DNA of 64,000 bases from Gordonia neofelifaecis NRRL B-59395 (GTDB lineage: Bacteria > Actinomycetota > Actinomycetes > Mycobacteriales > Mycobacteriaceae), in the NCBI RefSeq assembly GCF_000192435.1, contig NZ_AEUD01000001.1, positions 372,001-436,000 on the forward strand, read 5' to 3'. Below, in pieces: positions 56,972 to 64,000 of this stretch. The notes under the pieces are model-generated. The model searched no databases. It was given only the letters and a program-made list of their open reading frames with translations, and was not told where the DNA came from. The stretch's first letter is position 1, and each line of letters opens with the position of its first letter. The translations under genes were made by a program, and so were the position numbers.

Positions 56972-57466
56972 TCAGTCCTCGGTCGAGAGCACTTCGGTCA
57001 CGAACGACCCGACTCGGCGGCGCAGTTCGGCCACCTGCTCAGCTCGGATGGCGTCGAGGTCCGTGCCCTTGTGATAGGCGGGCGGCAGTTTGCGGGCGTG
57101 CTTCGAACAGTTGAATCCCGAGCAGATCAGCGTGCCGATCGTGTCGCCGCGTCGGCCGTTCGCACCGGTCCGCCGGGCCGTGTACATCACCGCCTCCTCG
57201 GTCAGCTCCACATCGCGGCACCAGGCGCACATCGTCCGACGGGACGGTTTGGCCTCGGCGCGGTTGAGGATCAGGGCGACGAGTTCGTCGTCGTGCTCGA
57301 CGACGACGTACGCGCGGCGCGGAATCTTCCGGTCGCGCCACCCGTAGTACTCGAGGCGGTCGAAGTCGACGCCGTCGAACTCGAGGGGGAAGGAGACCTT
57401 CTTGACTTCGCTGCGGGTGGCGCCGCGGAAGGCGTCGAGAATCTGCTGCTGGGTGTACTGCTTCAT
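56972..57466 (-). CDS. FBP-domain treble-clef zinc-finger protein
   Basis: 164 residues with the FBP C-terminal treble-clef domain related to the FusB-type EF-G-binding fold. CAWCRD and CSGFNCSKHARK supply the four Cys ligands. FusB proteins rescue EF-G from fusidic acid; the actinobacterial members of this family are usually annotated only by domain, so resistance is not implied. ATG without a strong ribosome site. Confidence 0.85.
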   Translation of the reverse strand: MKQYTQQQILDAFRGATRSEVKKVSFPLEFDGVDFDRLEYYGWRDRKIPRRAYVVVEHDDELVALILNRAEAKPSRRTMCAWCRDVELTEEAVMYTARRTGANGRRGDTIGTLICSGFNCSKHARKLPPAYHKGTDLDAIRAEQVAELRRRVGSFVTEVLSTED

Positions 57467-57882
57467 GACAAGGACCGTTCAGTCGAATGCGCAGGAGTGC
57501 GCGGGTTGATGAGGAGGGCGGCGACGGTGGCGTCTCACCGCGTCCGGCGGCGTCGAGAAACAGCCGATCCGAGTGGATCGGCTGCGGGGCGCGGTCATCT
57601 GTTCGCGGCGCGGAACGCGCCGGACATCTCCTGCAGGCAAGCGGTCATGATGATTTCAACGGTAGCGCACACCGGCGACCGACGGCGACCGGATTCTGCG
57701 GTCGGCCCGCTGGCCAGCGCAGTCACGTTGTGCGCGACGGTGACTCGACGATGACGATGTGGTCTCGGGTCGGCGGCGCAAGCGGGACGACGGTGGATCG
57801 CCGCGTTACGATCTTCCTGCTCCGATCATTCCGGACAGGGTTCGCCTGCCGATCGGTGTCTTGGTTCGATCGTCAACTCGAC
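57467..57882. other. 416-bp gap with a small hairpin
   Basis: I see no convincing coding frame, though a frame is open through it in phase with the following gene. It should hold the divergent promoters of the FBP and HdeD genes. A hairpin lies at 57561-57584. Confidence 0.4.
57561..57584. other. Isolated 10-bp hairpin
   Basis: CAGCCGATCC-GAGT-GGATCGGCTG, a perfect stem with a 4-nt loop, about 95 bp upstream of the FBP gene start. It may end a small RNA or be part of a long 5' leader of either flanking gene. No T run follows. Confidence 0.5.
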
Positions 57883-58491
57883 ATGGAAAGGTCGAAGAGC
57901 ACAGTGGTTATCAATGATCCTCTCGACGAGGCGGCGCGCGACGCGGTCAAAGAACTCGCGAGCCGCACGTGGCAGAGTCTCCTGGGAATCGGCATCGCGT
58001 CGGCGATTCTCGGCATCATCGTTCTGATCTGGCCGGGCGCCACGCTGCTGGTGGTCTCCATCCTGTTCGGCATCTACCTGCTGATCTCGGGCATCTTCCA
58101 GATCGCGGCGACCTTCGGCGTCCGGGAATCGCACGGCTGGTGGCGAGTGCTGTCCTTCGTGACCGGCGCCCTGTCCATTCTGCTGGCGTTCGTCGCCTTC
58201 CGGAACATCGAGTCCGCCGTCATTCTGCTGGCGATCTGGGTCGGCATCAGCTGGATCTTCCGCGGTGTCGCCGAACTGTCGGTGTTCATGGACTCGGCGA
58301 GCGGGCTGCCCGGTCGCGGTTGGGGCATCTTCCTGGCCATCGTCACCGTGGTGGCCGGCGGCATTCTGATCATCTGGCCGATCTCCTCGGTCGCGACGCT
58401 GACCGTCGTCGCGGGCATCATGCTCGTGGTCGTCGGCGTCGTCGAGATCATCGAGGCGTTCGCGCTGCGTTCGAAAGTGAACGCGGTCTGA
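57883..58491 (+). CDS. HdeD-like membrane protein (DUF308)
   Basis: 202 residues with six membrane helices in three similar pairs, as in HdeD: LGIGIASAILGIIVLIWPGATLLVV, a middle pair, and ITVVAGIMLVVVGVVEIIEAF at the end. HdeD is linked to acid stress in E. coli; the role here is not known. The start is the ATG at 57883; a GTG at 57904 is possible. A strong terminator follows. Confidence 0.88.
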   Translation: MERSKSTVVINDPLDEAARDAVKELASRTWQSLLGIGIASAILGIIVLIWPGATLLVVSILFGIYLLISGIFQIAATFGVRESHGWWRVLSFVTGALSILLAFVAFRNIESAVILLAIWVGISWIFRGVAELSVFMDSASGLPGRGWGIFLAIVTVVAGGILIIWPISSVATLTVVAGIMLVVVGVVEIIEAFALRSKVNAV

Positions 58492-58505
58492 CCGACCCTG
58501 TTGCC

Positions 58506-58539
58506 GTTCGCCCCCGACCTCGTCAGGTCGGGGGCGAAC
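58506..58539. terminator. Bidirectional terminator between HdeD and acyl-CoA synthetase genes
   Basis: Perfect 15-bp GC-rich stem, arms 58506-58520 and 58525-58539, 4-nt loop, followed on the plus strand by TGCTTTCT. It lies between convergent genes. Confidence 0.85.
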
Positions 58540-58563
58540 TGCTTTCTCGGGCGCGGCTCGCGG

Positions 58564-60132
58564 TCAGTCGCGCGACGGGCGCAGGAGCACCTTCCGGATC
58601 TTGCCGGCGGGCGTCATCGGCAGCGCGTCGACGACTTCGACCGCATCCGGGACCTTGTACTCCGCGAGCTCACGCCGGCAGCGCTCGATGAGGGCGCGTA
58701 CGTCCACCTCGACGCCGGCCGCCGCGACCACGAAGGCATAGCCGGTCTCGCCGTACGTCGGGTCGGCGACGCCGATCACCGCGGACATCGCCACCGCGGG
58801 GTCCGCCGCGAGCACGTTCTCGACCTCGGCCGGATACACGTTGTAGCCGCCGCGGACGTACATCTCCTTCTTCCGGGCGACGATGCTGATGTGGCCGTCG
58901 TCGGTCATCGTCGCGATATCGCCGGTCGCGAGCCAGCCATCGCCTGCGAAGGTCGCGGCGGTCTCCGCGGGCTTGTCCCAGTAACCCGCTGCGACGCAGG
59001 CGCCGCGGATCTCCAACTCGCCTGCGGTGCCGCGCGACAGTTCGATGCGGTCGTCGTCGACGATCCGGGCGCGGACGCCGTCGAGCGGGGTCCCGATGGT
59101 CGTGGTGACGATCTCCAGCGTGTCGCCGTCCGGCGAGATCACACAGGCGCCGGAGGTCTCCGACAGGCCGTACAGGTTGGCCAGTCGCGGCCCGCCGAAG
59201 CGGGTGACCACCTGCTCGGCGAGTGCCGGCTCGAGGTTGGATCCGCCGATCACGCAGAGTCGCGTCGCCGACAGGTCGCAGCGGGCGAAGGCGTCCGCTG
59301 CCAGCAGCATCCGGTACATGGTCGGCACTCCGCAGAAGATGCTGAGTCGGGTGCGCCGCACGGCGTCGACGACGAGGTCGGGGTGGAAACGCGGGAGCAG
59401 GGCGACGGCCCCGCCCGCGACGAGGCTCGAGCCGGCGGCACACGTCAGTCCGCCGACATGGTTGAACGGCAGCGCGCCGAGCAGCACGTCGTCGGACGTC
59501 TGGTGGAATCGCTCGGCCTGCATCGCAGCGGACGCGAGCAGACTGGCGTGGGTCAGCGTCGCACCCTTGGGGTCGCCGGTGGTCCCGGACGTGTACAGGA
59601 CGACGGCCGGGTCGGTGGGTGTCACTGCCGGATCGCCTGCGTCGGAATCGGGTGCGGCGCCGTCGATCAACGCATCCCAGCTGTCGGCGCCGGACGCGCC
59701 GAGGAAGACGACGCGCTCGACGGAGGGAAGCCTCGGCGCCAGGTCGGTCAGGAACGGGCGGAACTGGAATCCACCTGACTCCTCATCGCAGATCAGCAGC
59801 CGTGCGCCGGATTGGCCGAGCATGTACGTGAACTCGTGCTCGCGGTAGACGACGTTCAGTGTCACGAGCACGGCACCGATCCGCGCGGCCCCGAAGTACG
59901 CCACCAACCATTCGGGGCTGTTGGAAGCGGCGATCGCGACCCGATCACCCCGGCCGATGCCTGCCGCACTCAGGCCCGCGGAGAGCCGGGACGCACGGTT
60001 CTGCATGTCGGCATAGGTGACGGTCTCCGGCCCGAAATGGATGAACGGTGCGTCCGGTGTGAGGCGGGCGCGGTCGGCCAAGACCTGACCGAGGGTGCGG
60101 TCCGCGACGGCGGCGACGAGCGAATTCGACAC
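58564..60132 (-). CDS. Acyl-CoA synthetase (FadD-like, ANL superfamily)
   Basis: 522 residues. A3 motif YTSGTTGDPKGAT, A5 LYGLSETSG, A7 GDIATMTDDGHISIVARKKEM, A8 YNVYPAEVE and the C-terminal catalytic Lys in PMTPAGKIRKVLL are all present, so the enzyme is complete. It should turn a fatty or aromatic acid into a CoA ester. The palindrome at 60160-60173 overlaps its -10 box (TATGGT) and points to a local repressor. Confidence 0.9.
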   Translation of the reverse strand: MSNSLVAAVADRTLGQVLADRARLTPDAPFIHFGPETVTYADMQNRASRLSAGLSAAGIGRGDRVAIAASNSPEWLVAYFGAARIGAVLVTLNVVYREHEFTYMLGQSGARLLICDEESGGFQFRPFLTDLAPRLPSVERVVFLGASGADSWDALIDGAAPDSDAGDPAVTPTDPAVVLYTSGTTGDPKGATLTHASLLASAAMQAERFHQTSDDVLLGALPFNHVGGLTCAAGSSLVAGGAVALLPRFHPDLVVDAVRRTRLSIFCGVPTMYRMLLAADAFARCDLSATRLCVIGGSNLEPALAEQVVTRFGGPRLANLYGLSETSGACVISPDGDTLEIVTTTIGTPLDGVRARIVDDDRIELSRGTAGELEIRGACVAAGYWDKPAETAATFAGDGWLATGDIATMTDDGHISIVARKKEMYVRGGYNVYPAEVENVLAADPAVAMSAVIGVADPTYGETGYAFVVAAAGVEVDVRALIERCRRELAEYKVPDAVEVVDALPMTPAGKIRKVLLRPSRD

Positions 60133-60159
60133 GGTGATTCCTCAGCTCACGAAGGGCAG

Positions 60160-60173
60160 TGGTGAGGTCACCA
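60160..60173 (-). promoter_or_regulatory. Operator/promoter of the acyl-CoA synthetase gene
   Basis: TGGTGA-GG-TCACCA, a perfect inverted repeat 28 bp before the gene start. A TATGGT -10 box on the minus strand (60170-60175) overlaps it. The cognate regulator is not beside it in this window. Confidence 0.6.
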
Positions 60174-60295
60174 TAGGACCGGGCACGGCCCGCGTGGCTC
60201 GGATCGCTCGCACCGCCACCACATTTTCGGGCGGAATCGGCCGATTCCGCCGAGATGTCGTCGGATACGCGTTGGTAGTGCGAGCCGGAAATGCA

Positions 60296-60325
60296 AGAAA
60301 CCGCCTCCGTGCGGAGGCGGTTTCT
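60296..60325 (-). terminator. Rho-independent terminator of the disrupted tRNA locus
   Basis: 13-14 bp perfect stem with the core ACCGCCTCCG and its complement around a tiny loop. On the minus strand it is followed by TTGCATTT. It lies just past the tRNA-like 3' end, as expected for a tRNA transcript terminator. Confidence 0.75.
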
Positions 60326-60329
60326 GATG

Positions 60330-60350
60330 CTCCCCCAATTGGACTCGAAT
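60330..60350 (-). other. Putative attachment site: 3' end of a tRNA gene (attL)
   Basis: On the minus strand this reads as a T loop TTCGAGT, the T-stem half CCAAT, the acceptor half TGGGGGA and discriminator G. The bases on the 5' side of the T loop (AACGA) do not pair with CCAAT, so the tRNA is not intact: element sequence replaces its body. The GGGGGAGC-type end recalls tRNA-Asn. An integrase gene starts 134 bp away. Confidence 0.6.
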
Positions 60351-60483
60351 CGTTCACGAACCCCCTTGTTGAAGGTATCATCGCAGGTAATTACGGGTAT
60401 CTGCGCGACAAGAGTTGACAAGAATCGTCAAGGTTCGACACCACGAACCCCACGCAGACCCCACGACCCCTCGGGAGGTATCT

Positions 60484-61683
60484 GTGGCACAAACCACCAA
60501 GAAGAAGCGTCGTCGGTTCGGTCAGGTCGACGCTCTACCGTCCGGCCGCTGGCGCGCCCGCTACAAGGGCCCCGACGGGGAGCTGCACAAGGCTCCGAAC
60601 ACGTTCGGCACCGAGGGTGAGGCTGACGTCTGGCTCGGCGGCGTCGAGTACCTCATCGACCGTGGCCAGTGGGAGTCGCCTGCCGTCGTGGCGGCCCGTG
60701 AAGCGGCTGAGGCGGCCCGGACGAGCCTGCTGCTCGGCGACTACGCCGATACCTGGATCTCCACGCGGACCAACAAGAAGGGCAAGCCCATCGCCGCGAC
60801 GACTGCCTACAACTACCGGAATCTGTGGAAGGCCCCGGAACCCAAGCGTCCTGGCCACCGCGCCAAGCCAGCCGGCAAGCTCCACGTCTTCGCCAATACG
60901 CCGGTCGCGGCGCTCACGCCCGCCATGGTGCGCACCTGGTACGCCGAGCAGGTCGGCACCGGTTCTATCACCGCGGCGGCTCGCGCGTACGAGCATCTGA
61001 AGAACGTCATGGCCACGGCTGTCATTGACAAGTACGCCGACGAGAACCCCTGCCAGATCCGTGGCGCCAGCCGCGCCAAGACCGGCCGCAAACGACCCTT
61101 GCCCGAGGACGACCAGCTCGACGCCATCCTGGAGGAGATGCCGGCGACCTTGCAGCCGCTGGTCATCATCGCAGCCTACGCGGGTTTGCGCTTCGGCGAG
61201 ATCGTCGCGCTGCGAGCCGGTGACATCACGGTCGCTTATGACGACGAGGGGAAGGTCGACTCCGTCAGAATCCGCGTCGAGGAGGGCATCACGTACACAC
61301 CTGACGCCGGTCGCCAGCGGGGGAGCACCAAGAGTGAGGCCGGCGTGCGCCGGATCGCGGTCTTCGGCCGGGACGCCGTGACTCTTGCCGAATTCGTCGC
61401 TGACATGGAACCCGACGAGCTGCTGTTCACCGGTCAGGCGGGGAAGGAACTGTCGCACAGTTCGTTCGCCTACCACTGGAACCGTGCCCGCGAGGCGATC
61501 GGGCGCCCCGACCTCGTGCTGCACGCAGTGAGGGCCTACCACCTGACCGAGTACGCGCGTGCCGGCGCGTCGCTCCGCGACTTGATGGCCCGTGGCGGTC
61601 ACTCCAGCGTCTCGGCGGCCATGCGCTACCAGCACGCCGCCGCCGAACGCGACGAGGAGATCGCTAAGCGCATGGCTCGGTAG
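60484..61683 (+). CDS. int: Tyrosine-family site-specific integrase
   Basis: 399 residues from a GTG with a GGGAGG ribosome site. The N-terminal AP2/arm-binding region starts with a basic stretch (KKKRRR), a core-binding SAM-like domain is at about 80-190, and the catalytic domain follows with Arg in AGLRFGE (near 235), HAVR near 346, GGHSS near 371 and the Tyr nucleophile in RYQHA near 381. It would integrate and excise the element beside it, next to the tRNA-derived site at 60330. Confidence 0.92.
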   Translation: MAQTTKKKRRRFGQVDALPSGRWRARYKGPDGELHKAPNTFGTEGEADVWLGGVEYLIDRGQWESPAVVAAREAAEAARTSLLLGDYADTWISTRTNKKGKPIAATTAYNYRNLWKAPEPKRPGHRAKPAGKLHVFANTPVAALTPAMVRTWYAEQVGTGSITAAARAYEHLKNVMATAVIDKYADENPCQIRGASRAKTGRKRPLPEDDQLDAILEEMPATLQPLVIIAAYAGLRFGEIVALRAGDITVAYDDEGKVDSVRIRVEEGITYTPDAGRQRGSTKSEAGVRRIAVFGRDAVTLAEFVADMEPDELLFTGQAGKELSHSSFAYHWNRAREAIGRPDLVLHAVRAYHLTEYARAGASLRDLMARGGHSSVSAAMRYQHAAAERDEEIAKRMAR

Positions 61684-61690
61684 CCAGCGA

Positions 61691-61709
61691 GTGGCCGCCC
61701 AGCGGCCAC
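61691..61709 (+). terminator. Short hairpin just after the integrase stop
   Basis: GTGGCCGC-CCA-GCGGCCAC, an 8-bp perfect stem with 3-nt loop, 7 bp after the integrase stop. Confidence 0.5.
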
Positions 61710-61718
61710 CAACAGGAA

Positions 61719-61745
61719 GCCCGTAGCGCAACCAGCGCTACGGGC
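61719..61745 (+). terminator. Integrase terminator
   Basis: Perfect 11-bp stem GCCCGTAGCGC with its complement and a 5-nt loop, followed by CATTCCTTTC. Confidence 0.75.
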
Positions 61746-61772
61746 CATTCCTTTCGGCTGACTCGGACACGC

Positions 61773-61785
61773 TGCATCACAAGTG
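61773..61785. repeat. Copy of the XRE-operator sequence
   Basis: TGCATCACAAGTG occurs here and again at 62228-62240 within the operator pair upstream of the XRE gene. Confidence 0.5.
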
Positions 61786-61868
61786 CGTCGAGATTGTAGT
61801 TCTGGCAGTGAGAGATGTCACGCTATTTGACGCCCATGATAGGATTTTGCCTGCTAATGTGCTGACGA

Positions 61869-61897
61869 GGACACCCATGTTCTGGGTGTCCTTTTTT
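61869..61897 (+). terminator. Strong rho-independent terminator
   Basis: GGACACCCA-TGTTC-TGGGTGTCC, a perfect 9-bp stem followed by six T. This is the most canonical terminator in the window, although no protein gene ends just before it. Confidence 0.85.
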
Positions 61898-61999
61898 GCG
61901 CTTCGCCCCCTTTGTCTGCTGCTGGCGCAAAACCCCACCCCTCGGTAGAAATGCTTCGCACCCAGAAGTGCGCAGCTCACAGGTCGGAGGGAATAACGC

Positions 62000-62146
62000 A
62001 TGCCGCATCGGTTCGCCTCGTCAGCGCTCATCGCCCGCGACCGTCGTCGCGTCGCTGCGGATCACCTCGGCAGCACGCTAGACCGACGGGTCTCGACGTC
62101 TACATGCGTCAATCTCGCCGTCGATCGGAGTCGAGCATCTGAATGA
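62000..62146 (+). CDS. Small ORF of 48 codons with a strong ribosome site
   Basis: ATG preceded by GGAGGGAATAACGC. The product is 48 residues, Arg/Ala/Ser-rich and basic (MPHRFASSALIARDRRR at the start), with no family I recognise. It lies in the element between a terminator and the XRE operators. It could be a small excisionase-like or hypothetical protein, but size and composition give little support. Confidence 0.35.
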   Translation: MPHRFASSALIARDRRRVAADHLGSTLDRRVSTSTCVNLAVDRSRASE

Positions 62147-62208
62147 CGCACTTTCAGGGATTTCCATGCGTATAGGCGGTTCCGCTTGCGTCACCGTCCG
62201 TTGTATGA

Positions 62209-62240
62209 ATCACTTGTGATCAGTCATGCATCACAAGTGA
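62209..62240. promoter_or_regulatory. Paired operators upstream of the XRE gene
   Basis: Two 10-bp palindromes, TCACTTGTGA (62210-62219) and TCACAAGTGA (62231-62240), with centres 21 bp apart, two helical turns. They are also inverted copies of one another. This suits a cooperative repressor. Confidence 0.7.
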
Positions 62241-62274
62241 CGCAACGTCGCCACACGAAGAACAGGGGAGACCG

Positions 62275-62355
62275 ATGACCATCGACCGCATGAAACACTG
62301 GACCGGTGCCCGCACCGTCCACGCATCTCACGCGCGAACAGATCGCGCTTCGTGA
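62275..62355 (+). CDS. 26-codon leader ORF overlapping the XRE start
   Basis: ATG with a GGGGAG ribosome site 4 nt upstream; product begins MTIDRMKHWTGARTVH. It overlaps the first 50 bases of the XRE gene in another frame. It may be a leader peptide coupling XRE translation. Confidence 0.35.
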   Translation: MTIDRMKHWTGARTVHASHARTDRAS

Positions 62356-62596
62356 CGTGCGTCGTCGGGCCTTCGGTGCAGCGCTCGCACAGGCACGCCT
62401 CACCGCCGGCATGACCCAGGACGAGCTCGCCGCTGCCAGCGGCGTCAGCCGACCGACGATCAGCCGCCTGGAACTCGGCACGAGCTCGATCTCCAGCGAC
62501 CGCGTCTGGGACCTCGCCGAGGCACTCGGCACCACACCTGCCGACATCTACGCCGTCGCTCAGCGCGAAGCCCGCGCCACGGTCAACCGCAAGTAG
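62306..62596 (+). CDS. XRE-family (Cro/cI-type) DNA-binding protein
   Basis: 96 residues from a GTG without its own ribosome site. The five-helix HTH_3 domain covers about 25-80: MTQDELAAASGVSRPTISRLELGTSSIS. No further domain is present. It is probably the control switch of the mobile element, acting at the paired operators about 70-100 bp upstream. Confidence 0.85.
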   Translation: MPAPSTHLTREQIALRDVRRRAFGAALAQARLTAGMTQDELAAASGVSRPTISRLELGTSSISSDRVWDLAEALGTTPADIYAVAQREARATVNRK

Positions 62597-62687
62597 CACT
62601 GGACTTTCCGTCGTCCACAGGACGGCACTCATCACCGCCGATGCGCCTTGCGCTCGGTGATCCACCCATACCCGAAAGGGATTCGCC

Positions 62688-63719
62688 ATGCCTGCCATCG
62701 GCCCTGCCCAGCCGGTCGATTACTACCAAGCGCTCGCTCTCAATCCGAGTGCCACGAGCGAGGCCCTGCTCCCCGCACTGAATCAACGCGTCGCTCTGTC
62801 GCCGCCCGGTCCCGAACGTGCGTACGCCGAACAGGCTCGCGCGGTGCTCGCCGATCCCGGAAAACGGCGCGTCTACGACCAGCGGTTGCACAACCCGCAC
62901 GCCAAACCGTGGACACCCCAGGAGCTGCACGAACTAGCTGTCGCTCAGTCGACCCGCTCGGCAACGGGGTTCCTCGCGCAGCTCAAGACGGCACCGACCA
63001 GAATCCTGGCGACCGTCGCCGGAGTCCTGCTGGTCGGCCTCGTGGTCATCATCGTCGCGGTCTCGTGCACTGGCGGCGGAACCACCGACGTCGCGTCGAA
63101 CCCCGACGCCTCAAACAGCAAGCCGGACGCCAACACCGGCGCAGGCGACGCCTCGTGCGAGCAGATCCAGGGTTCTTTGGTCGAGAAGGCGGCGTGGACA
63201 CGGGGCGACCCCGGTTACGCCGTCGTCCTCACACAGGCGACTGACCTACCGACGCCGATTGCGACGGGCTTGGCCGAATCCAATTTCGACGGTCTCGGGA
63301 CCGGTGGCAAGCTCGGCCAACTGCAGGACAAGGGTGTCTTCGTCGTTATCGACGCCTGGTTCAACAGGGATATGACCGACCACGCCGCGGTCTTCTCCGC
63401 GGACGGCACACTACGGGAGTCCCTTAAGCGTCCCACTATGAGCTCCGGGCCAGCGAACTGGCCGAAGTCCTTCGATCTGGAGAAGGACGACACCCACGGG
63501 TACCACCACATCACCGCGGGTCAGGGCGTACAGATCCCGGCCGAGGCCGGCGGCACCAAACCAGGGCAGACCTACGCGCTCGCGATCCTGCCCGACGCGT
63601 TCGACGACGACGTGGTGTGGGTGCTCCTGCGCGGCGGCAAACAGCTCTACAAGGGCACGCTCGTGCGCTTTCGGGGCGAGGCGCCGACCGATCCCCGCAA
63701 ATGCACGCCGCTCGGCTGA
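62688..63719 (+). CDS. J-domain-like membrane protein
   Basis: 343 residues. The first 70 look like a degenerate J domain: DYYQALALNP, then YAEQARAVLADPGKRRVYDQRL, which resembles helix IV of DnaJ; the HPD tripeptide that activates Hsp70 is not present. One membrane helix lies at 107-127, followed by a Ser/Asp/Asn-rich linker and a Cys-containing outer domain to the end (Cys near 155 and near 339, possibly a disulfide). The ATG follows GAAAGGG. It may be a lysogeny or surface protein of the element. Confidence 0.65.
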   Translation: MPAIGPAQPVDYYQALALNPSATSEALLPALNQRVALSPPGPERAYAEQARAVLADPGKRRVYDQRLHNPHAKPWTPQELHELAVAQSTRSATGFLAQLKTAPTRILATVAGVLLVGLVVIIVAVSCTGGGTTDVASNPDASNSKPDANTGAGDASCEQIQGSLVEKAAWTRGDPGYAVVLTQATDLPTPIATGLAESNFDGLGTGGKLGQLQDKGVFVVIDAWFNRDMTDHAAVFSADGTLRESLKRPTMSSGPANWPKSFDLEKDDTHGYHHITAGQGVQIPAEAGGTKPGQTYALAILPDAFDDDVVWVLLRGGKQLYKGTLVRFRGEAPTDPRKCTPLG

Positions 63720-63736
63720 CAGATAGGAGACACACC

Positions 63737-64000
63737 ATGACCAACTTCAAGACCCGCATCGCCACCGTGGCCACCGCCGCGGCCATCGCCACCGGCGGCC
63801 TCGTCGCCGCGGTCCCAGCCCAGGCTCAGGCCGCACCGGGCGGCATCGCGACCGGCAACTACTGGTACGAAGCCTTCGCCTACGGCGTCATCCCGTCCGG
63901 CAAGGCGCCGGCCCGCGTCGCGAACGGTCGGCTGACCATCTACGGCGGCTTCGGCATGAAGAACGTCAAGCGCATCCACGCTACCCCGCGCGGCGCGTAC
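63737..64000 (+). CDS. Secreted protein, N-terminal part (3' end outside window)
   Basis: Open from the ATG after a GGAG ribosome site to the last base, 88 codons with no stop. Residues 1-32 are a classical Sec signal peptide: basic start (NFKTR), an Ala/Gly/Val core, and a cleavage site at AQAQA-APGG. The mature part seen is rich in Gly, Tyr and basic residues (NYWYEAFAYG, LTIYGGFGMKN). I do not recognise a family. It follows the J-like gene by 17 bp and is probably in its operon. Confidence 0.7.
   Translation, partial: MTNFKTRIATVATAAAIATGGLVAAVPAQAQAAPGGIATGNYWYEAFAYGVIPSGKAPARVANGRLTIYGGFGMKNVKRIHATPRGAY

Larger units (their letters stand above)
61684..61999. other. Gap after the integrase with three hairpins
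   Basis: Apart from the hairpins listed here, I find no convincing coding frame. A 13-nt stretch (61773-61785) matches the XRE operator region. A small RNA could be made between the second and third hairpins. Confidence 0.4.

Noticed and set aside
57487-57882. A 132-codon N-terminal extension of the HdeD-like protein
   Set aside because: The extension is Arg/Gly/Ser-rich and unlike the membrane protein; the family starts near the ATG at 57883.
60330-60350. A complete tRNA gene at the integrase end
   Set aside because: Only the T loop and 3' acceptor half are present; the T stem does not pair and no anticodon arm follows, so it is scored as an attachment-site fragment.
61777-62031. An 84-codon minus-strand frame after the integrase
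   Set aside because: It runs through a strong plus-strand terminator and has no ribosome site or recognisable domain.
1-64000. CRISPR array or insertion sequence
   Set aside because: No regularly spaced direct repeats, cas genes, transposase motifs or terminal inverted repeats with target duplications were seen.

Overview
The window is GC-rich DNA (mostly G or C at third codon positions) from an actinobacterium, most likely a mycolate-containing member of the Mycobacteriales such as Gordonia or a close relative. This is inferred from content: a DUF222/HNH protein, an F420-type PPOX oxidoreductase, a PPM-type methyltransferase, DrrA/DrrB-like ABC genes, many GTG starts, and many TANNNT -10 boxes lying 6-7 nt before a start codon, as expected for leaderless mRNAs. 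No species can be named from sequence alone.

Region 1 (1-12.6 kb) is rich in defence-type genes: the 3' end of a GmrSD-like type IV restriction gene, a class V aminotransferase, a zinc-binding DUF726 hydrolase, a 2014-residue DUF4011 helicase/nuclease, a divergent N-formylglutamate-amidohydrolase-like gene and a DUF222/HNH protein. Region 2 (12.7-20.3 kb) holds a MarR-controlled DHA2 exporter, a TetR gene divergent from a membrane protein across a shared operator, a YigZ/IMPACT protein, and an operon of an N-acyl-D-amino-acid deacylase and a TauD-like dioxygenase.

Region 3 (20.3-26.7 kb) is a translationally coupled jetA-jetB-jetC (Wadjet/MksFEB) operon. The usual nuclease subunit JetD is not present; a small zinc-ribbon protein sits downstream. 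A large imperfect inverted repeat lies upstream of jetA. Region 4 (26.7-32.4 kb) is small metabolic and regulatory genes: PPOX, macrodomain, VOC, PPM methyltransferase, alpha/beta hydrolase, GlcD-type oxidase, and an ArsR/SRPBCC pair. Region 5 (32.6-51.8 kb) has a 1017-residue protein I cannot assign, a BTAD/NB-ARC regulator, DrrAB-like ABC exporter, DUF4262, glutaminase, DnaG primase, an OPT transporter, a CAT-anticodon tRNA, an unassigned protein, a two-component system and a MacB/FtsX-type ABC transporter. Region 6 (51.8-60.2 kb) has a TetR-DHA2 exporter operon with twin operators, a flavin monooxygenase plus AMP ligase pair, an FBP zinc-finger protein, an HdeD-like membrane protein and a FadD-like acyl-CoA synthetase.

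Region 7 (about 60.33 kb to the window end) is the start of an integrated mobile element. A fragment resembling the 3' end of a tRNA gene, still followed by its terminator, marks the attachment site. It is followed by a tyrosine integrase, terminators, small ORFs, an XRE regulator with paired operators, a J-domain-like membrane protein and a secreted protein cut by the window edge.
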